From a virus: 35,030 bases of DNA. A model generated the notes under the pieces. It searched no databases and was not told the DNA's origin. It worked only from the letters and a program-made list of their open reading frames with translations. Location of the stretch: IMG/VR virus record IMGVR_UViG_3300025769_000394, positions 1-35,030 of that record. One strand, written 5' to 3'. Each line of letters begins with the position of its first letter. Positions within the stretch are counted from its first letter, which is position 1. The translations under genes were made by a program, and so were the position numbers. This document shows positions 23,805 through 30,591 of the stretch, one piece after another.

Positions 23805-23830
23805 TTATCCCTCACACGCTAGACATTCTT
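23805..23830 (-). repeat. nrdA 3' end (copy B, used by NrdA)
   Basis: The real end of nrdA, encoding the redox tail ECLACEG and stop. The paired copy lies 218 bases downstream at 23587-23612, on the other side of the 66-residue gene. Confidence 0.95.
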
Positions 23831-25586
23831 CACCAGAGGCTAGTGCCTCCATATCAATCTCTTTGATAATCTGACGTTCAATCTTACGAGAGACGCGATC
23901 AGCCTTATTGATCTTCTCTGAACGACAATAGTACATTGTCTTTAGTCCCTTCTTCCATGCCATGAAGTGTACTGCATGTAGATAGCTGATGTTAACGTCA
24001 GGACGAAAGAAAACATTTAGTGACTGAGATTGATCAATGTACTCCTGACGATCAGCAGCATGTTCAATTACCCAACGCTGGTCAATCTCCATTGAAGTTT
24101 TATATATGTCTTTCTCGTAATCGTCAAGACATTTCAGATGCTGAACTGAACCATCGTTAGCAATAATGGAAGACCAAATCTTGTCGTAGTTAAGTGAACT
24201 ATCTTTGCTGCACTTATCTTTGATAAGCTGATCAAGGAACTTATTCTTGTTTAGAAACGCACCACTAATTGTATCTTGCCTGTAGGCGTTTGCTCGCCAA
24301 GGTTCAATAGAAGGTGATGTGTTTCCCATAATGATCGAAGAAGAAGCATTGGGTGCAATTGCCATGATATGACTACAACGCCGTCCTGTCCCGAAAGCGT
24401 CAGGTGCTTCACCTCTGATCTTTCCAAGGTCGATGTTGGCTTTATCAAGTCCTTCTCTGATGTGTTTGAAAATTCTTCTATTAGTTGACTTTGCAAGTGC
24501 AGATTCAAAGGGCATACCTTTCTTTTGCAGATAGGCGTGGAATCCCAATGCACCAACTCCAACTGATCGTTCGCGTATAGCGGAGTACTTTGCACGGCTA
24601 ATAGAATCAGGAGCAGCATCAATAAACTTTTGTAGAACATTATCAAGCATCTCCAGTACATCACGAAGGAACATTTCGTCCTTGGACCATTCGTCATAGT
24701 ACTCAAGGTTTACGGAAGATAGACAACAAACAGCAGTACGCTCCTTGTCAGTAGGAAGAATAATTTCAGAGCAAAGATTTGACTGCTGAACTTTAAGACC
24801 CTTTTCCTTTAGCCATGAAGGAAGCTTCTCATTGGAACGATCAATGAAATGAAGGTAAGGTTCTCCAGTGTGCATACGTAGTTCAAGAATACGCTGCCAT
24901 AGATCACGTGCAGAAACAACTTCTTTTACTTCATCTGTGTGAGGGTCTTTTAATTCCCAGCTATCGTCAGCATAAGGATTAGTCATACAGTTCTCAATGA
25001 TCTGCATAAACTCGTCAGGAATATTAATGCCGTGGTGCATGTTCAGACAACGAAAGTTCTGATCACCAGTCGGCTTTCTCATTTCAAGAAAAAGTAGGAT
25101 GTCAGGATGGTCAACGCTAAGATATGCAGCGTAAGAACCACGACGTGTTTTACCTTGCCTGTACGCCAATGAGGATGCGTCATACATTCTAAGGTGTGGC
25201 ATAACCCCAGTAGATTTATCATCAGCAGCGCGTATACCGAAACCAATTCCAACTCCACCTCCTAGCATGGACAGCCAGTTAGTCTCTGATAGATTATCTA
25301 CAAGACCTTCTGCTGTATCGTTGATGTAATTTAAATAGCAAGAGATAGGCAGTCCACGTGAAGACCTACCATAAGACAGAATAGGCGTAGAGTAGGACAG
25401 CCAATGCTTTGAAGAATAATCGTACAGTCTCTGTGCATGATCAGGATTGCTGGAAAATGCAGAAGAAACGAAGGCAAATCTTTCCTGTGGAGAAATTTCT
25501 CCGTCTGCCATGTACGATTCTTTTAGTCTTGTTACTCCTAATTTATCAAATAAAGTATCTCTGTTCGGGTCAACCGTGATGCCCAT
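23805..25586 (-). CDS. nrdA: Ribonucleotide reductase class I, alpha subunit (no ATP cone)
   Basis: A 593-residue protein, shorter than E. coli NrdA because the N-terminal ATP-cone is missing. Catalytic residues: C83 (PISC), radical cysteine C272 in NLCSEI (N270, E274), C287/C288 (AVCCLSS), radical-transfer tyrosines Y552/Y553 (TMYYCRS region) and C-terminal redox pair C588/C591 (ECLACEG), which is rereduced by thioredoxin or glutaredoxin. The lack of the cone suggests no dATP inhibition, useful when large dNTP pools are needed for phage DNA. The start at ATG 25586 is preceded by AGGAGACACAATTC. It is followed by a small inserted gene and nrdB. Confidence 0.93.
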   Translation of the reverse strand: MGITVDPNRDTLFDKLGVTRLKESYMADGEISPQERFAFVSSAFSSNPDHAQRLYDYSSKHWLSYSTPILSYGRSSRGLPISCYLNYINDTAEGLVDNLSETNWLSMLGGGVGIGFGIRAADDKSTGVMPHLRMYDASSLAYRQGKTRRGSYAAYLSVDHPDILLFLEMRKPTGDQNFRCLNMHHGINIPDEFMQIIENCMTNPYADDSWELKDPHTDEVKEVVSARDLWQRILELRMHTGEPYLHFIDRSNEKLPSWLKEKGLKVQQSNLCSEIILPTDKERTAVCCLSSVNLEYYDEWSKDEMFLRDVLEMLDNVLQKFIDAAPDSISRAKYSAIRERSVGVGALGFHAYLQKKGMPFESALAKSTNRRIFKHIREGLDKANIDLGKIRGEAPDAFGTGRRCSHIMAIAPNASSSIIMGNTSPSIEPWRANAYRQDTISGAFLNKNKFLDQLIKDKCSKDSSLNYDKIWSSIIANDGSVQHLKCLDDYEKDIYKTSMEIDQRWVIEHAADRQEYIDQSQSLNVFFRPDVNISYLHAVHFMAWKKGLKTMYYCRSEKINKADRVSRKIERQIIKEIDMEALASGEECLACEG

Positions 25587-25598
25587 GAATTGTGTCTC

Positions 25599-25937
25599 CT
25601 ATTTTGTTTGGGTTGAATCGTGAAGGAAAAGCATAATCATAGCATAATGTATGATCTTGAGCAAGTCCTTACGGTTTCTGCCGTCCTTTTTACCGTATCT
25701 CTTCCAGTATTTTAGCACATTACCCATACAAAATCCTTCACCATATTCAGCATCAATGATCGTATCAGTTGCTTGGTATTTACCTTGTGCATAATGCTGG
25801 CTGTATGTAGCATCTATATACTTCTTTAACTCTTCAAGAATCTTATCTTCAGTGTAATTATACTCAATAACAGGAGCAGCATCACTTTCTTTATTCCTGT
25901 TGCGGTACATATTTACAATTTCAGTATCACGATCCAT
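25599..25937 (-). CDS. DUF3310 family protein (T7 gp1.7-like)
   Basis: A 112-residue protein with ATG at 25937, chosen because AGGTG lies six bases before it; an in-frame GTG nine bases upstream is less likely. The C-terminal half, GFCMGNVLKYWKRYGKKDGRN then KDLLKIIHYA, is the DUF3310 signature (GxxxGNVxKYxxRxGKKDGxxxxxDLxKAxxYL). T7 gp1.7, a nucleotide kinase, is placed in this family. A role in nucleotide metabolism therefore fits the neighbouring RNR genes, but the kinase residues are not proven here. Confidence 0.75.
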   Translation of the reverse strand: MDRDTEIVNMYRNRNKESDAAPVIEYNYTEDKILEELKKYIDATYSQHYAQGKYQATDTIIDAEYGEGFCMGNVLKYWKRYGKKDGRNRKDLLKIIHYAMIMLFLHDSTQTK

Positions 25938-25946
25938 GTATATCAC

Positions 25947-26285
25947 CTATTTAAATGAAAGTACAGTGTTAATTCTTCGTCGTACATATTTTACTTCACC
26001 TGAACGAAGAACCTTAAAGGCAAAGCTACGCATATAGTCAGGATCAACTCCTGCCATATCACATACATCAACGTAGTCCTGTGCGGTTACTCCTACTGAA
26101 GCAAAGAACCATGCCTGTGCATGTCTACGTGCATAGATTTCTTCTTCAGGTTCGTGACTGCTTTCAGGCTTTGTTGCGTCTAGAAGTGCTTGAAGTATTA
26201 CGCTTAGAAAGAGTACTCGTTCTTGACTTTGTTCTTTTTCCAGTGTCTGTTCTACTTCCAGAAGAAATGCTTCTTCCTCGTTCAT
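25947..26285 (-). CDS. Conserved phage protein with C-terminal helical domain
   Basis: A 112-residue protein. The core RRHAQAWFFASVGVTAQDYVDVCDMAGVDPDYMRSFA resembles a small family common in phages (A-x-x-WFF, then F-x-x-VCxxxGxDPDxxR), of unknown function. The N-terminal 38 residues are acidic (NEEEAFLLEVEQTLEKEQSQE) and are read over the same bases that encode the C-terminal tail of the endonuclease I gene in another frame (122-base overlap, 26164-26285). The Shine-Dalgarno is weak, so reinitiation or coupling with the overlapping gene is likely. Confidence 0.65.
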   Translation of the reverse strand: MNEEEAFLLEVEQTLEKEQSQERVLFLSVILQALLDATKPESSHEPEEEIYARRHAQAWFFASVGVTAQDYVDVCDMAGVDPDYMRSFAFKVLRSGEVKYVRRRINTVLSFK

Positions 26286-26649
26286 TATACCACTTTTCTA
26301 CTACTGAAACTTCAGCTAGGCTGGTGAACTGAAAACCATTCTTCAAACACCAGTCAGCATAAGTTGACTTACCACCTTTGTTTAATTTCTTTTTAGGATT
26401 ATCAAATACAAAACGAACATCAAGATCAGGATGTGTTTCCTTTAGAAACATATGCTTCTTTCTGTCTTCAAGAGTAAACCTACCTTTAACTTCTATGATA
26501 ATTCCGTTGGGAAGGACAAAATCTGGAAGGTACTTTTTGTACTCTAACCAAGTGTACTGAATATAGTACGGTTCAAACTTGTATTGAAGTTCGGCTAGGT
26601 TAAGATAATCTGCTGTGGTTCTTTCTGACTTTGATCTAAATTTTATCAT
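26164..26649 (-). CDS. T7-type endonuclease I (Holliday-junction resolvase)
   Basis: A 161-residue protein similar to T7 gp3. Catalytic residues of the PD-(D/E)XK fold: E9, D43 (YLPDFVLPNG), E53 and K55 (IIEVKGRF). The block EDRKKHMFLKETHPDLDVRFVFDNPKKKL parallels the T7 DDRKKH...EQHPELDIRIVF region. It cleaves branched DNA and, in T7, also degrades host DNA and supports packaging. The core ends near residue 122. The last 40 residues are a Ser/Arg/Thr-rich basic tail that lies over the next gene. The start at 26649 overlaps the stop of the exonuclease gene by four bases (ATGA). Confidence 0.88.
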   Translation of the reverse strand: MIKFRSKSERTTADYLNLAELQYKFEPYYIQYTWLEYKKYLPDFVLPNGIIIEVKGRFTLEDRKKHMFLKETHPDLDVRFVFDNPKKKLNKGGKSTYADWCLKNGFQFTSLAEVSVVEKWYNERGRSISSGSRTDTGKRTKSRTSTLSKRNTSSTSRRNKA

Positions 26650-27494
26650 GTTATTTCCGGCACATTAGGTTCTTTACCTACTTGGACAAGATGCTTCGGA
26701 CCATTTGAGTAATTGAATGTACGAATACCTTTACCACCATTAGCATCTTTCCAACAATCAAACTTGTAGTCACAAAAAGAACAGCCAACAGCCAGACGCA
26801 TATTACCACTGGAACCATCAGGAATAGGATCATAACACTTTTTTGGAGGAGTATCATGTTCAAGAAATGCTTTGATATAATTGATTCTATTTTCTGCATT
26901 GATCATGTCCATGCTGTGAATAGGACAGTAAGCAATCTCTCCTCCTGATTTATCAATTGCAATAAATCCTGCTTCAGTAGTGTTGTTTGCTGTGCTGTAT
27001 GCAGATATTTGTGCAATGTATCCAAAAGGATCATCTGAAACTACAGTACCCTCTTTAAACTTCTTAAAGCCATAAGGTGAAGCTGACTTAAAATCAACTA
27101 GTACACCATCAACGATAGCATCGTGATGACCTACAACACCTGCAACCTCGACTTCCTTCTGTTCTTCTTTTACTGTATGACCTGACTGCTTGCACAGAAA
27201 GATAAGCAACGCCTCAAGAATATCACCATACAGAAACTTGATTAGCGTAGGACTGGAAAGCTGTTCTTTCTCTGCGCCACTTTTTAGATCATACCAAATC
27301 TTCCTGTCTGGATGACCAATAAGAGAAAGGCGAAGTGTCTTCTTACGATCCTGTTGCTTACGAGAGAGGGCAGAGACAATAGACTTCTTGATCGACTCGG
27401 CTAGTTCTTCCAGATCATTATTATTAATTGTTATCTCTGTGTTGCTGGTAAAAAGATCATAAATATCTTCTACCAGAGTGTCGATTTTTTTCAT
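26646..27494 (-). CDS. PD-(D/E)XK exonuclease, Cas4/AddB-like with likely Fe-S cluster
   Basis: A 282-residue protein. Core residues: H123-H124, D125, D134 and K136 (GHHDAIVDGVLVDFKSAS) then QISAY (Q162, Y166), the RecB/Cas4-type nuclease motifs. Four cysteines fit a [4Fe-4S] cluster arranged as in Cas4/AddB: C101 before the core and C238, C241, C247 after it (CX2CX5C). It is a candidate 5'-to-3' or 3'-to-5' DNA exonuclease, the functional counterpart of T7 gp6 in replication and host DNA breakdown. It is located next to endonuclease I, with which it overlaps by four bases. Confidence 0.82.
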   Translation of the reverse strand: MKKIDTLVEDIYDLFTSNTEITINNNDLEELAESIKKSIVSALSRKQQDRKKTLRLSLIGHPDRKIWYDLKSGAEKEQLSSPTLIKFLYGDILEALLIFLCKQSGHTVKEEQKEVEVAGVVGHHDAIVDGVLVDFKSASPYGFKKFKEGTVVSDDPFGYIAQISAYSTANNTTEAGFIAIDKSGGEIAYCPIHSMDMINAENRINYIKAFLEHDTPPKKCYDPIPDGSSGNMRLAVGCSFCDYKFDCWKDANGGKGIRTFNYSNGPKHLVQVGKEPNVPEIT

Positions 27495-27521
27495 TGGCCT
27501 ATCATCCCTGCCCTAACCTAG

Positions 27522-27746
27522 TTAGGCAGCAGCCTTTGCGGGAGCGGCTGAACTTACTAGGCGATAGCGAGTATACGGTACACCTTCCGGTGTCATGGCC
27601 TTTAGAGTAAGAATCTTGTAGCCACGCTTGCGGAGACGAGCAATAGTAGCAGTTAGATTTTCACACCAGCCATGCTCAATGGCAGTCTTACGAGTAACAC
27701 GCATACGACGCTTTAGTGCTGATAGAATCTTGTCTTCGTTAGTCAT
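27522..27746 (-). CDS. Small winged-helix DNA-binding protein (HTH_39-like)
   Basis: A 74-residue basic protein. DKILSALKRRMRVTRKTAIEHGWCENLTATIARLRKRGYKI fits the small helix-turn-helix/wing fold seen in phage HTH_39-like proteins (xxxLxxLKxxxxxTxxxAxxxxxxxNLxxxIxxLRKRGYxI). The tail is Ala/Pro-rich. It may regulate transcription or bind DNA near replication forks. It has an AGGAAAGG ribosome site upstream. The 99 bases between it and ssb hold only a weak promoter-like pair (TTGTCA, 17 bases, TAATAC) and a short inverted repeat. Confidence 0.65.
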   Translation of the reverse strand: MTNEDKILSALKRRMRVTRKTAIEHGWCENLTATIARLRKRGYKILTLKAMTPEGVPYTRYRLVSSAAPAKAAA

Positions 27747-27845
27747 TCTGTTTTACCTTTCCTATGATCAAGCAGTCCCACTCCACACCTGCTTGTATTA
27801 TGTTGTCCAACTCCAAATGACAACCCCTTGGTGAATTACGTTATG

Positions 27846-28322
27846 TTATAGAGCGATTTCTTCCAGATCATTTGATCCATTTGAAACGGTGTAACCACCT
27901 TCAACAGTATCAAAATCGCTACGAGCATACTCAACAAGCTTAACTACTTGAACAGCATCAAGTTCAGCAAAGGTACCATAGCTGTTAGTGTACACATGGA
28001 ACTTTGCATTGATCTTGCTACCGTTACCAATCAGCATACCATTCCAAGGATTATTCTGTGAATCCTTTACGATGGGAGGACTCTTCTGTTCACCGGACTG
28101 ATAAGCCACCTTACGCTTTAGCGTAATAAACATACCTCGATTATGTTCTTGCTTGTCGCACTTACGAACATTAAGGTCTAAATCTTTTAGCATCTTAGCA
28201 GTATTGTCGTCTAGATTTCCTACGTCTACCTGCCAAGAAGGTACATACTTAGTATTAGGTTGTACAAGGCTTGCCCAGAAAGCTTCGCCGCTAATGATGT
28301 AGTTCTTGCTCTTTTCAACCAT
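27846..28322 (-). CDS. Single-stranded DNA-binding protein (T7 gp2.5-like)
   Basis: A 158-residue protein from ATG 28322, with AAAGGAAG upstream; a longer frame from 28361 adds 13 residues and is less supported. IGNGSKINAKFHVYTNSYG is the OB-fold strand region typical of T7 gp2.5-like phage SSBs. The C terminus SNDLEEIAL is acidic and hydrophobic, as needed to recruit DNA polymerase and helicase. It coats ssDNA in replication. It is driven by its own promoter-like sequence at 28383-28411. Confidence 0.7.
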   Translation of the reverse strand: MVEKSKNYIISGEAFWASLVQPNTKYVPSWQVDVGNLDDNTAKMLKDLDLNVRKCDKQEHNRGMFITLKRKVAYQSGEQKSPPIVKDSQNNPWNGMLIGNGSKINAKFHVYTNSYGTFAELDAVQVVKLVEYARSDFDTVEGGYTVSNGSNDLEEIAL

Positions 28323-28352
28323 AGTCTGTTTTCTTCCTTTCATTTTCATAGT

Positions 28353-28367
28353 GCCACACAATGTGGC
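28353..28367 (-). promoter_or_regulatory. Short hairpin at the 5' end of the ssb transcript
   Basis: GCCACA and TGTGGC are a perfect 6-base inverted repeat with a 3-base loop, starting roughly nine bases downstream of the predicted start of the promoter at 28383-28411. It lacks a T-tract and may stabilise the mRNA. Confidence 0.4.
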
Positions 28368-28382
28368 TGTCTAAGGATTGCT

Positions 28383-28411
28383 AATATACACAACTCACTT
28401 ACGCATGTCAA
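28383..28411 (-). promoter_or_regulatory. Sigma70-type promoter for ssb
   Basis: On the minus strand TTGACA (complement of 28406-28411), 17 bases, then TATATT (complement of 28383-28388). The -35 is consensus and lies over the last codons of the nuclease gene; the -10 is just after its stop. Confidence 0.65.
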
Positions 28412-28979
28412 GCACTTTTTTTACACAGTCACCATACTCCATTAAGTCAGTTTGCTCAACCATAAAACACGGCCTACCGGGAAAGTGTTTACCATAATTC
28501 TCTTCACGAAGCAACATCTTTGCAGGATAAAAGCCTTTTAGTCTATAGGAATTTTCTCCCTCTTTGATCATAAGACAGAAAAGATCAACTGAAGGTACTG
28601 AAAGTTTCGTTAGTGAACCAGATTGAACAAGTCTTCCTGTCTTATATCTGGTTGACTTGATGTCGATAGCCATGTTGTCAATAAGGGCATCTCCATCATC
28701 TGTTCCCTTTTCTTTTGACTTTACTGAAAAGTCAAAGATAGGTTCAGGATACTTTCCTATAAGTTTAAAGAAAGCAAGTTCAGATTCAACTCCATCTCTG
28801 TCAATTTCAATTGAAGTTCTTTTCTTATCTTGCTTATTATCAAACACACCTTCTTTCCTGTTTTTAGCATACCTACTGTCAGCAATCAAATGTGCTAACT
28901 GTATCTCTGCATCATTAAGAATTACTAGTGTGTCTCTGCCCAGTTCAGGCCGATTTTGTATTCGCTTCCTAGTGGACAT
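28395..28979 (-). CDS. PD-(D/E)XK-like nuclease protein
   Basis: A 194-residue protein. GVESELAFFKLIG (E65/E67) followed by GDALIDNMAIDIKST (D97, D106, K108) is the E...D-X(n)-(D/E)XK layout of restriction-like nucleases. The rest is beta-alpha. It may act on host DNA or be a DNA-repair nuclease; specificity unknown. Its start overlaps the 3' end of the polymerase gene by 55 bases. No in-frame ATG lies nearer until residue 103, so the overlap seems real. Confidence 0.6.
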   Translation of the reverse strand: MSTRKRIQNRPELGRDTLVILNDAEIQLAHLIADSRYAKNRKEGVFDNKQDKKRTSIEIDRDGVESELAFFKLIGKYPEPIFDFSVKSKEKGTDDGDALIDNMAIDIKSTRYKTGRLVQSGSLTKLSVPSVDLFCLMIKEGENSYRLKGFYPAKMLLREENYGKHFPGRPCFMVEQTDLMEYGDCVKKVLDMRK

Positions 28980-30583
28980 CGTACATTCAGCTTCCTTTCT
29001 GTTTCCTTCATTGCAAGCTTGGTAACTTCACCAAACTTTTCAGCATCTTCCTTGTGTACTTCAAACTGATACTCGTCGTGTATGCTTGCGACAAGATCAG
29101 CACGTAGTTTACGAATTTTCTTCAGCTTGTCAATCTCAATCAACCACTGCTTACAAATAATCGCACCTCCTCCTTGAATTAGAAGGTTCAATGCTGCATG
29201 TTGAGAACGAACGATAAGCTTACGTCCATCAAGACCAGCTAGGTTTCCTCTTGCTGCAACTTTATCAACTTTTTCTCTGAAAGTTTTTAGAGAGGGTACG
29301 TTCTCAAGAAACTTGTCAATCAAACCCTGACCTTCATTCCAACCACCACCAACAATGCTACCAATCTTTGCAGGACCAGCACCATAGATAAAAGCATAGA
29401 TAAACGTTTTTGCTTGATCACGTGTTTCAAGTCCTGCTGCATTCTGGTTAGCTGTATGAATATCTCCTTCAACTACTTCTTTGATAAACTTAGTGTCACC
29501 AAGATAATGTGCTAGAACACGTAGTTCAAGAGAAGAAGCATCACAACCAACAAGAACATTGTTTGGGGAAGCAACAGTCCAACACTCCCTACATTCTTTT
29601 CCATAAGGAGAATAAACTGCCGGAACCTGCGCGACATTGGGAGAATTATGTGCCATTCTACCAGTGACTGCACGCAGTGTAAGAACCTTTCCATGTACTT
29701 TACCGTCCTCCTGTACAAGTTCAAGCCATGACTTGACCTGTGCTACACGTTTCTGAAGAAGAAGATACTCTGCAATTATCTTTGCATCAGGTAAATCAAT
29801 TTCCATCAGAACAGTTTCGTCAACGATTGGATGACCCTTTTCAGTAGTCTTCTGGGGTACCCAACCCTGTTCCATCAGTCTACTTGCAATTTGCTGTCGG
29901 CTTGCAGGATTGAAGATAGTTACTTTGTCCTTTAACTTTTTACCTGTCTTCTCTGAATATCTTTCTTCAACGATAGGAGGATACCTTTCTTGAAGATCGT
30001 TCTCAATCTTCGTTGCCATATCCTCCAGCTTGTTAACTAAACACATTGACTTTGGAATGTCCAGAGCAAATCCGTTACGTTCTTGCTGATTGATTAATGC
30101 ACGTACCTTATGTTCAAGATCAATTGATTGCTGAGAAACACCCAGTGTTTTGATTTCTTCCTGCAAGAAGATGTATACACGTTGTGTAACGTCTACGTCA
30201 CGCTTGCAGTAAGTAAGCATCTCTTCAGTGAACTGTGAGTAGTCACTGAAATCAATCTTATTGAAATTAAGACGTTCACCCCATGCTTCCAAAGAATGTC
30301 CACCATCACGAATAGGATTGCAAAGCTGCGACAGGATAAGCGTATCCTTAATCTGTGAAAGCTTTATGTTCGTTCCGGCAAGACGATTAAGTACTGGTGC
30401 ATCGAAGCTAATGCCATTGTGCATAACGAAAGTTTCGATGTTCTTAGCGAAGTTAGGAAAAGAAGTATAGCAGTCATCCTTAGTCCATTCGTAAACCTTT
30501 CCACTTTTAACTTCCTTGGCAACAATACAATGTATCTGTGTAGCGTTGAGGCTATCAGTTTCAATGTCAAGAATAACTTCCAT
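28925..30583 (-). CDS. polA: Family A DNA polymerase, T7-like
   Basis: A 552-residue replicative polymerase with 3'-5' exonuclease. Exo motifs: D6/E8 (LDIETDS), HNGISFDAPVL (D61) and YCKRDVDVT (Y125, D129). Polymerase motifs: A at 345-355 (VGCDASSLELR, D348), B at 388-401 (RDQAKTFIYAFIYG; K392, Y396) and C at 501-504 (IHDE). Y396 takes the place of T7 Y526/E. coli F762. The 5' nuclease domain is absent, and the protein is shorter than T7 gp5 (704), so the thioredoxin-binding loop is probably missing. AGGAG lies five bases before ATG. Confidence 0.93.
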   Translation of the reverse strand: MEVILDIETDSLNATQIHCIVAKEVKSGKVYEWTKDDCYTSFPNFAKNIETFVMHNGISFDAPVLNRLAGTNIKLSQIKDTLILSQLCNPIRDGGHSLEAWGERLNFNKIDFSDYSQFTEEMLTYCKRDVDVTQRVYIFLQEEIKTLGVSQQSIDLEHKVRALINQQERNGFALDIPKSMCLVNKLEDMATKIENDLQERYPPIVEERYSEKTGKKLKDKVTIFNPASRQQIASRLMEQGWVPQKTTEKGHPIVDETVLMEIDLPDAKIIAEYLLLQKRVAQVKSWLELVQEDGKVHGKVLTLRAVTGRMAHNSPNVAQVPAVYSPYGKECRECWTVASPNNVLVGCDASSLELRVLAHYLGDTKFIKEVVEGDIHTANQNAAGLETRDQAKTFIYAFIYGAGPAKIGSIVGGGWNEGQGLIDKFLENVPSLKTFREKVDKVAARGNLAGLDGRKLIVRSQHAALNLLIQGGGAIICKQWLIEIDKLKKIRKLRADLVASIHDEYQFEVHKEDAEKFGEVTKLAMKETERKLNVRCPLGSEYKIGLNWAETH

Positions 30584-30591
30584 GTTTACTC

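Noticed and set aside
26270-26295. Perfect extended -10 (TGGTATAAT) on the minus strand in front of the 112-residue gene
   Set aside because: The base pairs 17 bases upstream give no -35 match, and a start there would fall inside the coding region after its ATG. It may be chance in AT-rich DNA.
27512-27526. Inverted repeat CCTAAC-CTA-GTTAGG at the end of the winged-helix gene
   Set aside because: Only 6 bp, no T-tract, and it covers the stop codon of the gene. Too weak to call as a terminator or operator.
27747-27845. Possible promoter TTGTCA-17-TAATAC in the 99-base gap before the winged-helix gene
   Set aside because: The -10 matches only three consensus bases. It is mentioned in the gene entry but not listed as a feature.
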